Positions 22,812-29,558 of a stretch of 64,000 nucleotides of DNA are shown here, piece by piece. Origin of the DNA: Clostridia bacterium (GTDB taxonomy: Bacteria > Bacillota > Clostridia > Christensenellales > Aristaeellaceae). The position numbers and the translations under genes were made by a program. The DNA lies in NCBI GenBank assembly GCA_017532155.1, contig JAFXJP010000008.1, positions 1 to 64,000 of the forward strand, written 5' to 3'. The notes under the pieces are model-generated. The model was not told the DNA's origin. It saw only the letters and a program-made list of their open reading frames with translations, and did not search any database. How positions within the stretch are numbered: the stretch's first letter is position 1; each line of letters begins with the position of its first letter.

Positions 22812-24536
22812 TTATTCCTCCTCAATGGCCGCTTTCTGCCTGTTGATTTGCCGGATTACATCAGGATCAAATTTTGCCTTGCGATCATAGGTATAAAGGC
22901 CGTTCTGCTCCTGCTCCACATCCGTCAGCTGCGTGTAGCAAAAGCCCATATGCTCGGGGTTATTCAGCAGCGCCGTCGTCAGCCCGCGATAACGATGGAT
23001 AAATTCTTCCTCGCTCTCCGGCCCCTTGCCGTAGCCCCAGCCGCTTTCGTCGTTCGTCCAGCGGATGCCGCCGTACTCGCTGACAAGCATCGGCTTAACG
23101 CCATCATAATGCTGCTTGCCCTCAAAGCGATCATACAGCGGTGCGCCTTTCTGATAGCGCTCGGCAAACACAGCAGGATCCTGCTCGTAATCGTGTGTAT
23201 CATAGATATCCGTTTCGGCATGGAAGCCGCCGCTCACGTCAATGACCGGACGGGTTTCATCCATCGCCTTGGTCACGCGATAGGTCATCGCCAGCGCCAT
23301 TTCGCGCAGACCAAAGTTGGATTCCTTCCATACTTCGTTGTACGGGCACCAGCCGACAATGCAGGGGCTGTTGAAATCACGCGCTACCACTTCCAGCCAT
23401 TCGCGCAGGAAGATGTTCATGATCGGCGGATTGGAGGGCTCCACGCCCCAGTTGCCCATCTCGCCCCAGCAAAGATAACCAAGCCTGTCCGCCCAGTAAA
23501 GGAAACGCTGCTCAAACACCTTCTGGTGCAGTCTGGCGCCGTTAAAGCCCATAGCCATGGATTTTTCAATATCCCCGCGCAGCGCCTCGTCGCTGGGCGC
23601 CGTCCAGATGCCATCGGGATAAAATCCCTGATCGAGCACCAGGCGCTGGAATACGCTCTTGCCGTTGATGAGGCACTTTTTGCCTTCAAAGGAGATCGTG
23701 CGCAGCGCAAAGTAGCTGTCCACCTGATCTATCGCTTCGCCGTTTTTCAAAAGCGTCAGCTTCAGATCATAGAGATTGCCTTTGCCTGCCGTCCACAGAT
23801 GCCGGTCGCGCACAGCCAGCATCAGCTTTGCATGCCCGCCGTCTGCCAGCGTCTGCGCGCAGCCCTCATTTTCCCCGGCAAAAGACGCCTCTGCCTTGAG
23901 CATGCAGCCATGCGCATTACCGTCAATTACAGCATCCAGATATACACAACCGTTCTGTGCATCCGGGATCATTTTAACATGGCGCAGGAAGGTTTCCTCC
24001 GTCCACTCCAGCCACACCGTTTGCCAGATGCCCGTGGTGCGCGTATAGTGGCAGCCGTAGGATTCATAGCGCATGGACTGCTTGCCCAGCGGCTGCAGCC
24101 CGCTGCGGGTGTCATCCTCGGCGCAGACGACGAGCGTATTCTCTCCCATCTGCAGCGCGGCGGTGATTTCAAAGGTGAAGGAGGCAAAGCCGCCTTCATG
24201 CACGCCGACGGACTGCCCGTTCACCCATGCCTCGCAGCGGTAATCCACCGCGCCGAAATGCAGGAAAACGCGCTTGCCATTTGCTTCTTCCGGCAGCGTA
24301 AAGGTACGCTTATACCACACCGCCGCCATAAAATCGGTATACTGAACGCCGGAAAGGCTGCTCTCCGGACAGAAGGGCACAATGATCGTGCCATCCAGCT
24401 TTTCCTTGTGCAGAAGGCCGCGCTTGCGGCCGGAAGCGCCGTGATCAATCTCAAACTGCCACGCACCGTTCAAATTCAGATACGCCTTGCGCTGAAACTG
24501 CGGGCGCGGATATTCACTGCGGGGAATATCGTGCAT
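22812..24536 (-). CDS. Glycoside hydrolase family 2 protein
   Basis: 574 aa, shorter than LacZ and close to beta-glucuronidase-type GH2 enzymes. The sugar-binding jelly roll (GAWQFEIDHG to VWLEW) is followed by an immunoglobulin-like domain and the TIM barrel. The acid/base Glu is in CPYNEVW (about residue 400) and the nucleophile in SEYGG (about residue 485). Specificity (galactoside, glucuronide or mannoside) cannot be decided by eye. No signal peptide, so it would act on imported oligosaccharide. The ATG at 24536 has GGAGG 9 bases upstream; a GTG one codon earlier is possible. It is divergent from an AraC regulator. Confidence 0.9.
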   Translation of the reverse strand: MHDIPRSEYPRPQFQRKAYLNLNGAWQFEIDHGASGRKRGLLHKEKLDGTIIVPFCPESSLSGVQYTDFMAAVWYKRTFTLPEEANGKRVFLHFGAVDYRCEAWVNGQSVGVHEGGFASFTFEITAALQMGENTLVVCAEDDTRSGLQPLGKQSMRYESYGCHYTRTTGIWQTVWLEWTEETFLRHVKMIPDAQNGCVYLDAVIDGNAHGCMLKAEASFAGENEGCAQTLADGGHAKLMLAVRDRHLWTAGKGNLYDLKLTLLKNGEAIDQVDSYFALRTISFEGKKCLINGKSVFQRLVLDQGFYPDGIWTAPSDEALRGDIEKSMAMGFNGARLHQKVFEQRFLYWADRLGYLCWGEMGNWGVEPSNPPIMNIFLREWLEVVARDFNSPCIVGWCPYNEVWKESNFGLREMALAMTYRVTKAMDETRPVIDVSGGFHAETDIYDTHDYEQDPAVFAERYQKGAPLYDRFEGKQHYDGVKPMLVSEYGGIRWTNDESGWGYGKGPESEEEFIHRYRGLTTALLNNPEHMGFCYTQLTDVEQEQNGLYTYDRKAKFDPDVIRQINRQKAAIEEE

Positions 24537-24572
24537 CACAATTTTCCTCCCATGTAGATAATAGCTGTCTTT

Positions 24573-24601
24573 ATTATGTCATGCCTCCGACGCATTTTCA
24601 A
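24573..24601 (-). promoter_or_regulatory. Promoter of the GH2 / DUF4965 operon
   Basis: TTGAAA (24596-24601) and CATAAT (24573-24578), minus strand, 17-base spacing. Confidence 0.6.
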
Positions 24602-24621
24602 GCAAATATCGTATCTCAAAC

Positions 24622-24651
24622 TTGACATATCCTATCGTCCGCGCGTACAAT
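24622..24651 (+). promoter_or_regulatory. Promoter of the second AraC gene
   Basis: TTGACA (24622-24627) and TACAAT (24646-24651), 18-base spacing, 20 bases before the start codon. Confidence 0.65.
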
Positions 24652-24671
24652 GAACAAAAAGGAGGCTGCTT

Positions 24672-25445
24672 ATGGAGCTTGTCAGAATTAGACACAGTTG
24701 GCCCGAACGCGCTGGATTTTTTCTGGATCGCCCTGCCGGCGCCGGGCATTATATCTTTTTGCATTTTCATACCGCGGTGGATATGACCTTCCATGGGCAG
24801 CAGCATGCACTTCCGCCCGGCTCCATGATCATTCTGCGGCCTGACACCGGACACAGTTTTTTCAGTCGCGGTGCGCTGATGCACGACTGGATGCATTTAA
24901 CAGGCAATGTGGAAGAGGTGCTACACACCGTCGGCCTCGCCTGCGACGTCATTTATCATCCCACCTGCAATGCCGCCATCACCGAGCTTACCGCCCGTCT
25001 GGAAGCAGAATTTTTCGCCCAGCGTTCCTATTGGCCGACGCACAGCAACGCACTGCTGACAGAGTTATTCATTCTGATTTCCTACAATTTGTCCAACGCG
25101 CAGCCGCAGCCCGTCGCCAATCAAACAGCAGATCGTCTGCGCGAGCTGCGTTCCGCCATGCTGATGCATCCCGAAAAAGACTGGTCGGTTGAAAACATGG
25201 CACGCATGGTCAATATCAGCACCTCCCGGTTATACCCTTTGTATCGCCGCATGTTCGCCATCTCCCCCAACCGTGATCTTATCCTAATCCGCATTGAAAA
25301 AGCCAAGACGATGCTGGAAATGGGTACCTCGGTGGCAGAAACAGCCGAAAAGATGGGATATGCCAATATTTTTCATTTCATCCGTCAATTTCATCAGGTG
25401 CTCGGCGTCAGCCCAGGGCAATACCGCATGCACTGCAAAGGATAA
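24672..25445 (+). CDS. AraC-family transcriptional regulator
   Basis: 257 aa. An N-terminal cupin-like domain (GAGHYIFLHFHTAVDMTFHG, then GSMIILRPDTGHSFF) is followed by a C-terminal double helix-turn-helix (SVENMARMVNISTSRLYPLYRRMF, then SVAETAEKMGYANIFHFIRQFHQVLGVSP). It is divergent from the GH2/DUF4965 operon and convergent with the GH42 gene, so it likely activates these glycosidases in response to their sugar. AAGGAGG precedes the start by about 7 bases. The effector is unknown. Confidence 0.88.
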   Translation: MELVRIRHSWPERAGFFLDRPAGAGHYIFLHFHTAVDMTFHGQQHALPPGSMIILRPDTGHSFFSRGALMHDWMHLTGNVEEVLHTVGLACDVIYHPTCNAAITELTARLEAEFFAQRSYWPTHSNALLTELFILISYNLSNAQPQPVANQTADRLRELRSAMLMHPEKDWSVENMARMVNISTSRLYPLYRRMFAISPNRDLILIRIEKAKTMLEMGTSVAETAEKMGYANIFHFIRQFHQVLGVSPGQYRMHCKG

Positions 25446-25448
25446 ATA

Positions 25449-25483
25449 AAGCGCTGTGTTTGTTCGCACAGCGCTTCATTTTT
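25449..25483. terminator. Bidirectional terminator between AraC and GH42 genes
   Basis: AAGCGCTGTG and CACAGCGCTT pair around an 8-base loop, with an A-rich side on the left and CATTTTTT on the right. Confidence 0.85.
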
Positions 25484-27486
25484 TACTTTTTCAGCACCCA
25501 CACGCCAAAGGGCGCAATGGTGCACGTGCCCTGCAGCGCTTCATCGTTGAGAAGATTGGTATATGCGCCGTCAAGTGTCACGCGCTGCGCCTGATCGGTA
25601 TAGTTCTGTACAAATATGCATTCGCCGCGGCGCGTGGTCACAACGCCCGCAGGCAACTTTGTCTGCAGCGCGACGGCAAGGTTCAGCTGCTTTATCACAT
25701 CGCCGTAGATGGCGTTCAGGCCCTCCTGCGAAAGCTTGGCGGCAATGTACCAGCTCTGGCCCTTGCCAAACGCATGGTGCGTAAATGCCGCATCGCCCGC
25801 GTAGAAATCGCTCTCATACGTACCCAGCACCTTGGCGCCCTGCGGCGCGATCAGCTCGCACAATTCCCCGATTTCATAGCGGCCGTTCTCCGTCACCAGC
25901 GCATTGCCCTGACCGGGATAGAGCGCATCCAGCTCCAGCGTTTTGATGCCCAACACATCCGTCAGCCCATGCGGCGTTTCGCCCAGATACGCCAGATTAT
26001 ATTCATCCACCACACCGCTGAAATACGTCATCACCAGCGCGCCGCCGTTTTCCACGTATGCGTGCAGCTTGTCTTCCATGCCGTTTCTGAGCATAAAGAG
26101 CATCGGCGCGATCACCAGCTTGTAGCCGGAAAGATCGGTGCAGGCCCGCATATCGCAGAAATCGACGCTCACGCCCTTCTCCCACAGCGCGCGGTAATGC
26201 ATATTCACCGTGTCAAAATAGCGCATGTTGCCCATCTGGCCCGTCTGCGCAAAGTCAATCGCCCAGCGGTTTTCCCAGTCAAAGAGAATGCACACCTCGG
26301 GCTTAATGGGCTTTTGCCAGACTGCGCTCTGCAGCTTTTCAAGCGCCATGCCCACCTGCGTCACGTCGCGGAACACGCGCGTATCACCCGTGCCATCGTG
26401 ACCGACCACCGCGCCGTGGAACATTTCCACGCCGCCGCGGCCCTTGCGCCACTGGAAATACTGCACGCTGTCGCTGCCGTGCGCTACCGCCTGCAGAGAC
26501 GAAAGCAAATGCATGCCCGGGCGCTTTAGTTTATTGTGCGGCTTCCAGTTCACCTGAGACGGCGTACTCTCCATCAGCAGGAAAGGCTGCTTTTTGAGCG
26601 AGCGCATGATATCGTGGTTCATGGCAAAGTCCGCTGCCTCAGCCACGTTATCGGCATTGTGCCACTCAGGATAGCTGTCCCAGGAGACAATATCCATGCT
26701 CTCCGCCAGCGAAAAGTAATCATAATCCCAGAAGCGCTCCATCAGATTGGCCGTGCAGGGCAGCTTGGGGGTGACCGACTGCACCGATTCGCGCTCATTA
26801 TCAATAAAGGTTTTGCACTGCCAGGAGGTGAAGCGCTGCCAGTCCACCAGCATCGACAGGTTGCTGGTATCCGTCATGGGCGAGGGCGCTTCAACCTGCG
26901 CCCAGTCGGTATAGCGGTGGCTCCAGAAGGTTGTCCACCACTTTTTGTTGAGGTTTTCAAGCGTGCCATACTTTTCCTTCAGCCAGTCGCGGAAGGCCTG
27001 CTGGCACAGCGGGCAATGGCACTGGCCGGAATATTCATTGCTCAGGTGCCACATGATCACCGCCGGGTGATCGGCATAGCGCTGCGCCAGGGCGGTATTC
27101 ATCTGCCGCACCTTCTCACGGTAATAGGGTGAGGTGAGGCAATGATTATGGCGATGGCCAAAGTGCATGCGCTGATGCTGACCATTTACGCGCAATACTT
27201 CCTCATGCTGCTGCGCCATCCAGGCCGGACGCGCGCCGGAGGGCGTGGCAAGAATCACATAAATGCCGCCCTTGTACAGCCGGTCGATCACCTCATCCAG
27301 CCATTTGAAATCATATCTCCCCTCCTCGGGCTCCAGCAGCGCCCAGGAGAAAATACCAACCGACACGCAGTTGACGTGCGCTGCGTGCATCAATTCAATA
27401 TCTTTTTCCAAAATATCAGGACGATCCAGCCACTGATCGGGATTGTAATCGCCGCCATGTAAAAAACCGGTAACGCGCGGAATCAT
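25483..27486 (-). CDS. Glycoside hydrolase family 42 beta-galactosidase
   Basis: 667 aa, typical for GH42. It starts with the family block FLHGGDYNPDQWL. The acid/base Glu is E151 in HLSNEYSG and the nucleophile E306 in FLLMESTPS. The zinc-type Cys set (C116, C156, C158, C161) that stabilises GH42 trimers is present. A trimerisation domain and C-terminal beta domain follow. The enzyme hydrolyses terminal beta-galactosides, in the cytosol because no signal peptide is seen. The start at 27486 is preceded by AAAGGAT; longer in-frame extensions run into the divergent promoter. It belongs with the neighbouring GH2, DUF4965 and AraC genes as a beta-galactoside group. Confidence 0.93.
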   Translation of the reverse strand: MIPRVTGFLHGGDYNPDQWLDRPDILEKDIELMHAAHVNCVSVGIFSWALLEPEEGRYDFKWLDEVIDRLYKGGIYVILATPSGARPAWMAQQHEEVLRVNGQHQRMHFGHRHNHCLTSPYYREKVRQMNTALAQRYADHPAVIMWHLSNEYSGQCHCPLCQQAFRDWLKEKYGTLENLNKKWWTTFWSHRYTDWAQVEAPSPMTDTSNLSMLVDWQRFTSWQCKTFIDNERESVQSVTPKLPCTANLMERFWDYDYFSLAESMDIVSWDSYPEWHNADNVAEAADFAMNHDIMRSLKKQPFLLMESTPSQVNWKPHNKLKRPGMHLLSSLQAVAHGSDSVQYFQWRKGRGGVEMFHGAVVGHDGTGDTRVFRDVTQVGMALEKLQSAVWQKPIKPEVCILFDWENRWAIDFAQTGQMGNMRYFDTVNMHYRALWEKGVSVDFCDMRACTDLSGYKLVIAPMLFMLRNGMEDKLHAYVENGGALVMTYFSGVVDEYNLAYLGETPHGLTDVLGIKTLELDALYPGQGNALVTENGRYEIGELCELIAPQGAKVLGTYESDFYAGDAAFTHHAFGKGQSWYIAAKLSQEGLNAIYGDVIKQLNLAVALQTKLPAGVVTTRRGECIFVQNYTDQAQRVTLDGAYTNLLNDEALQGTCTIAPFGVWVLKK

Positions 27487-27517
27487 ATATAACACATCCT
27501 TTCGGGATTCTTCCCTT

Positions 27518-27545
27518 ATTTTAACATATTCCCGTCGCTTGACAA
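27518..27545 (-). promoter_or_regulatory. Promoter of the GH42 gene, -35 overlapping the sdpR promoter
   Basis: TTGTCA (27540-27545) and TAAAAT (27518-27523) on the minus strand, 16-base spacing. The -35 occupies almost the same bases as the divergent sdpR -35, so the two polymerases should compete. Confidence 0.6.
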
Positions 27546-27567
27546 GGGGGGAAATACATGCTATCAT
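27539..27567 (+). promoter_or_regulatory. Promoter of sdpR-sdpI
   Basis: TTGACA (27539-27544) and TATCAT (27562-27567), 17-base spacing. The -10 is followed at once by the operator palindrome. Confidence 0.75.
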
Positions 27568-27568
27568 A

Positions 27569-27590
27569 CATTTAACCATTTGGTTAAATG
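27569..27590. promoter_or_regulatory. Operator palindrome of the SdpR-like autorepressor
   Basis: Perfect 10-bp arms CATTTAACCA and TGGTTAAATG separated by TT, placed over the expected transcription start and just before the ribosome binding site. ArsR-type autorepressors typically bind such sites. Assignment to the adjacent regulator is inference from position. Confidence 0.7.
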
Positions 27591-27604
27591 AAAGGAAAAA
27601 CCGC

Positions 27605-27886
27605 ATGTCTTTTCAGCAAACCATGCACGCGCTGGGCGATCCCGTGCGCCGGAGCATTCTTTCGCTCCTCAAGGATCAGCGCCTCTCTGCCGGGGAAATC
27701 GCCGCACATTTTCCCATCACGGCAGCCGCTGTCTCCAAGCATCTGTCTGTCTTAAAGGAAGCTGATCTCATCCGCGACACGCGCGAGGGCAAATATATTT
27801 ATTATGATCTGAATGCCTCCGTGCTGGAAGAAATCCTCTTGTGGCTCAGCGATCTGAAAGGAGATACCCATGAAAAAGTGGAATAA
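27605..27886 (+). CDS. sdpR: ArsR-family autorepressor, SdpR-like
   Basis: 93 aa from the ATG at 27605. A winged-helix ArsR fold covers almost the whole protein: HALGDPVRRSILSLLK, then AAAVSKHLSVLKEADLI (recognition helix) and the wing TREGKYIYYDLN. The match to Bacillus SdpR is supported mainly by the next gene, an SdpI homologue that overlaps it by 17 bases. In Bacillus SdpR represses the sdpRI operon until SdpI sequesters it at the membrane. The 10-bp palindrome over the transcription start fits autorepression. No metal-binding Cys motif is seen. Confidence 0.85.
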   Translation: MSFQQTMHALGDPVRRSILSLLKDQRLSAGEIAAHFPITAAAVSKHLSVLKEADLIRDTREGKYIYYDLNASVLEEILLWLSDLKGDTHEKVE

Positions 27887-28517
27887 AAAGCAATTCATCA
27901 TTACGACCATTGTCATTTTCCTGCCCATGATCGCGGGCTTTCTGATGTGGAACCGCCTGCCTGAGCGCATGACCACGCACTGGGGCGCGGGCGGCGAGGC
28001 GGACGGCAGCATGAGCAAGCTGGCTGCCATCACCAGTATTCCGGGCTTCATCTTTGTGATGCATCTGTTCTGCCTGTTCATGACACACCTGGATTTCAAC
28101 AATGAAAACCAATCCCCCAAAGCCCTGCTGATTGCCTACTGGGCAATGCCGCTCACCTCGCTTTTCGCCGGCATAATGGTGCTTGGAACCGCCATGGGAA
28201 GCACTTTTCAGCCCATGAACTGGCTCAATCTCTTCTTCGGCATTCTGTTTATCCTCGTGGGCAATTACCTGCCCAAGTGCCGGCAAAATGGCACGATTGG
28301 CATCCGCCTGCCCTGGACGCTTGCCGATGAAGAAAACTGGAACAAAACCCATCGTTTCGGCGGATATACCTTCCTGATCGGCGGACTGCTTCTGCTGCTG
28401 TCCTCTTTCCTTGGCGCCGGCCTCCAGCTGCCGCTGATGATGGTCGTGCTGCTCTCCATTTGCCTGTTGACCACGATTTACTCCTACAAACTGCACAAAG
28501 AAAAACAGCGCCCGTAA
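27870..28517 (+). CDS. sdpI: SdpI-family membrane protein (immunity/signal transduction)
   Basis: 215 aa with about six hydrophobic segments. The N-terminal DUF1648 block is clear (MIAGFLMWNRLPERMTTHWG, then GGEADGSMSK). The SdpI signature follows (FGILFILVGNYLPKCRQNGTIGIRLPWTL, split here by residue 200 limits, with WNKTHRFGG after it). Bacillus SdpI confers immunity to the SdpC killing factor and relays its presence to SdpR. No sdpC-like peptide, nor sdpAB, is seen near the locus, so it may sense an external peptide or have another envelope role. Confidence 0.88.
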   Translation: MKKWNKKQFIITTIVIFLPMIAGFLMWNRLPERMTTHWGAGGEADGSMSKLAAITSIPGFIFVMHLFCLFMTHLDFNNENQSPKALLIAYWAMPLTSLFAGIMVLGTAMGSTFQPMNWLNLFFGILFILVGNYLPKCRQNGTIGIRLPWTLADEENWNKTHRFGGYTFLIGGLLLLLSSFLGAGLQLPLMMVVLLSICLLTTIYSYKLHKEKQRP

Positions 28518-28530
28518 GGACGCTGTTTTT
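28501..28530. terminator. Bidirectional terminator after sdpI
   Basis: AAAAACAGCG pairs with CGCTGTTTTT; the sdpI stop codon is inside the loop. It also serves the convergent ArsR-DUF2087 gene ending at 28533. Confidence 0.85.
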
Positions 28531-28532
28531 CA

Positions 28533-29084
28533 TTACTCCATGCGCCAATAGATCTGATGATCGCGCTGCATCAGCCCTTCCATGATCATCTCGCGGCGCA
28601 GGGTGCAAAAGTCATCGTGGTAGGCCGCGATGATCAGGTTGACTTCCTTCTCATCGTACCTGCGGCTCATCTCAAAATCCTTGACGATTTCCTCCAGCAC
28701 GATGCGGCGCTTTTTGCGCTGGGCGGGAATGGCTTTTAATTTCCCGTACTCAAAGAAGGTGTCGATCACCTTCTGCCGGTACTGTCTGTCACGCTCCTGC
28801 TGCATTTCGGCCTCGGCGGATTTTTCCTGCAGGATATCCATCAGCCGCACTTCAAACACTTCTTTTTTCAGCGAATACATCGTATAATACTGGTTTTTGT
28901 AGCTGCTGACGGCGCCAGCCTCCTGCAGCTTTTTTAAATGGAAGGAAATCGTAGGCGCGGTAAGATTCAGCCTTTCCGCCAGCCGCTCCACATACATATC
29001 CTCTATTGCCAGAGATTTTAAAATCTGCAATCGCGATTTATCCGCCAGGCATTTCAGCAGGGCAATCGCTTCGTTCTCGGTCAT
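28533..29084 (-). CDS. ArsR-type regulator with C-terminal DUF2087
   Basis: 183 aa. The N-terminal winged helix is evident (LKCLADKSRLQILKSLAIED, then LTAPTISFHLKKLQEAGAV). After a charged linker the C-terminal third (KLKAIPAQRKKRRIVLEEIV, then YDEKEVNLIIAAYHDDFCTLRR) matches DUF2087, a domain found fused to ArsR-type regulators in Firmicutes whose ligand is unknown. It overlaps the preceding 114-aa gene by four bases (ATGA). A 7-bp-arm palindrome lies just upstream of the operon promoter and is a good autoregulatory site. Confidence 0.85.
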   Translation of the reverse strand: MTENEAIALLKCLADKSRLQILKSLAIEDMYVERLAERLNLTAPTISFHLKKLQEAGAVSSYKNQYYTMYSLKKEVFEVRLMDILQEKSAEAEMQQERDRQYRQKVIDTFFEYGKLKAIPAQRKKRRIVLEEIVKDFEMSRRYDEKEVNLIIAAYHDDFCTLRREMIMEGLMQRDHQIYWRME

Positions 29085-29425
29085 TTTGCTTCCTCCAGGG
29101 CTGCTTTGATATCGCTGACTGCGGCCAATTTGATTTCTTCAATCAGCGCCTTGTTTTCGTCGCCATGCAGCCTCGCCTTCTCCAGCGATGCCGCCCAGGC
29201 TGCGGGAATCTGATTTAGGCGGCTTTCAAAAAACAATCTGACTGCCGCTTCATCCCCGCCATGCTGCGCATTTGCAACATGCAGCACAGTTTTGAATATA
29301 TCAAACACGTTTTCGCGCACTTTTTCAAATACAGCTTCGTCCTTGCGAAAATCCTTTTCCAATTCCGCAGCGCGCTCACGGCACTTGCAGATACGCGCTT
29401 CCAAAAACTTAATCAGGTGCTCCAT
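29081..29425 (-). CDS. Hypothetical helical protein coupled to the DUF2087 regulator
   Basis: 114 aa, almost entirely helical in pattern, highly charged, with a Cys pair near the N-terminus (ARICKCRERAAELEKDF). No membrane segment or recognised family. The ATG at 29425 is preferred because GAGG lies 11 bases upstream; a GTG at 29434 has the site only two bases away. The stop codon overlaps the start of the ArsR-DUF2087 gene, so the two products are made together and may interact. Function unknown. Confidence 0.6.
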   Translation of the reverse strand: MEHLIKFLEARICKCRERAAELEKDFRKDEAVFEKVRENVFDIFKTVLHVANAQHGGDEAAVRLFFESRLNQIPAAWAASLEKARLHGDENKALIEEIKLAAVSDIKAALEEAK

Positions 29426-29464
29426 TTCATTCACTTCCTCAAAATATTCTGCAGCTGCATTTTA

Positions 29465-29493
29465 ATTATATAATAATCTTTTTAAATTTGCAA
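29465..29493 (-). promoter_or_regulatory. Promoter of the 114-aa / ArsR-DUF2087 operon
   Basis: TTGCAA (29488-29493) and TATAAT (29465-29470), minus strand, 17-base spacing. Confidence 0.7.
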
Positions 29494-29500
29494 CATCTAT

Positions 29501-29516
29501 TTAGATATTTATCTAA
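29501..29516. promoter_or_regulatory. Candidate ArsR-DUF2087 operator
   Basis: TTAGATATTTATCTAA is a perfect palindrome with 7-bp arms, placed 7 bases upstream of the -35 of the operon that encodes the regulator. It is inferred to be the regulator's binding site from position and symmetry. Confidence 0.5.
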
Positions 29517-29528
29517 TTTAATTTATAA

Positions 29529-29558
29529 AAGAAAAGCCGCTTTACTGCGGCTTTTCCT
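29529..29558 (-). terminator. Terminator of the two-component operon
   Basis: GAAAAGCCGC and GCGGCTTTTC pair around a 6-base loop that contains the histidine kinase stop codon; TTTTAT follows on the minus strand. Confidence 0.85.

Noticed and set aside
20581..22890. 769-codon plus-strand open frame opposite the DUF4965 gene
   Set aside because: It mirrors a clear DUF4965 coding sequence; its composition (His/Arg/Ala/Ile-rich) is that of a reverse-complement shadow.
22848..24557. 569-codon plus-strand frame opposite the GH2 gene
   Set aside because: Antisense shadow of a GH2 enzyme whose catalytic motifs are intact; no start signals.
24672..25445. Minus-strand short frames within the AraC gene as separate genes
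   Set aside because: They lie inside a well-supported AraC reading frame and lack start signals.
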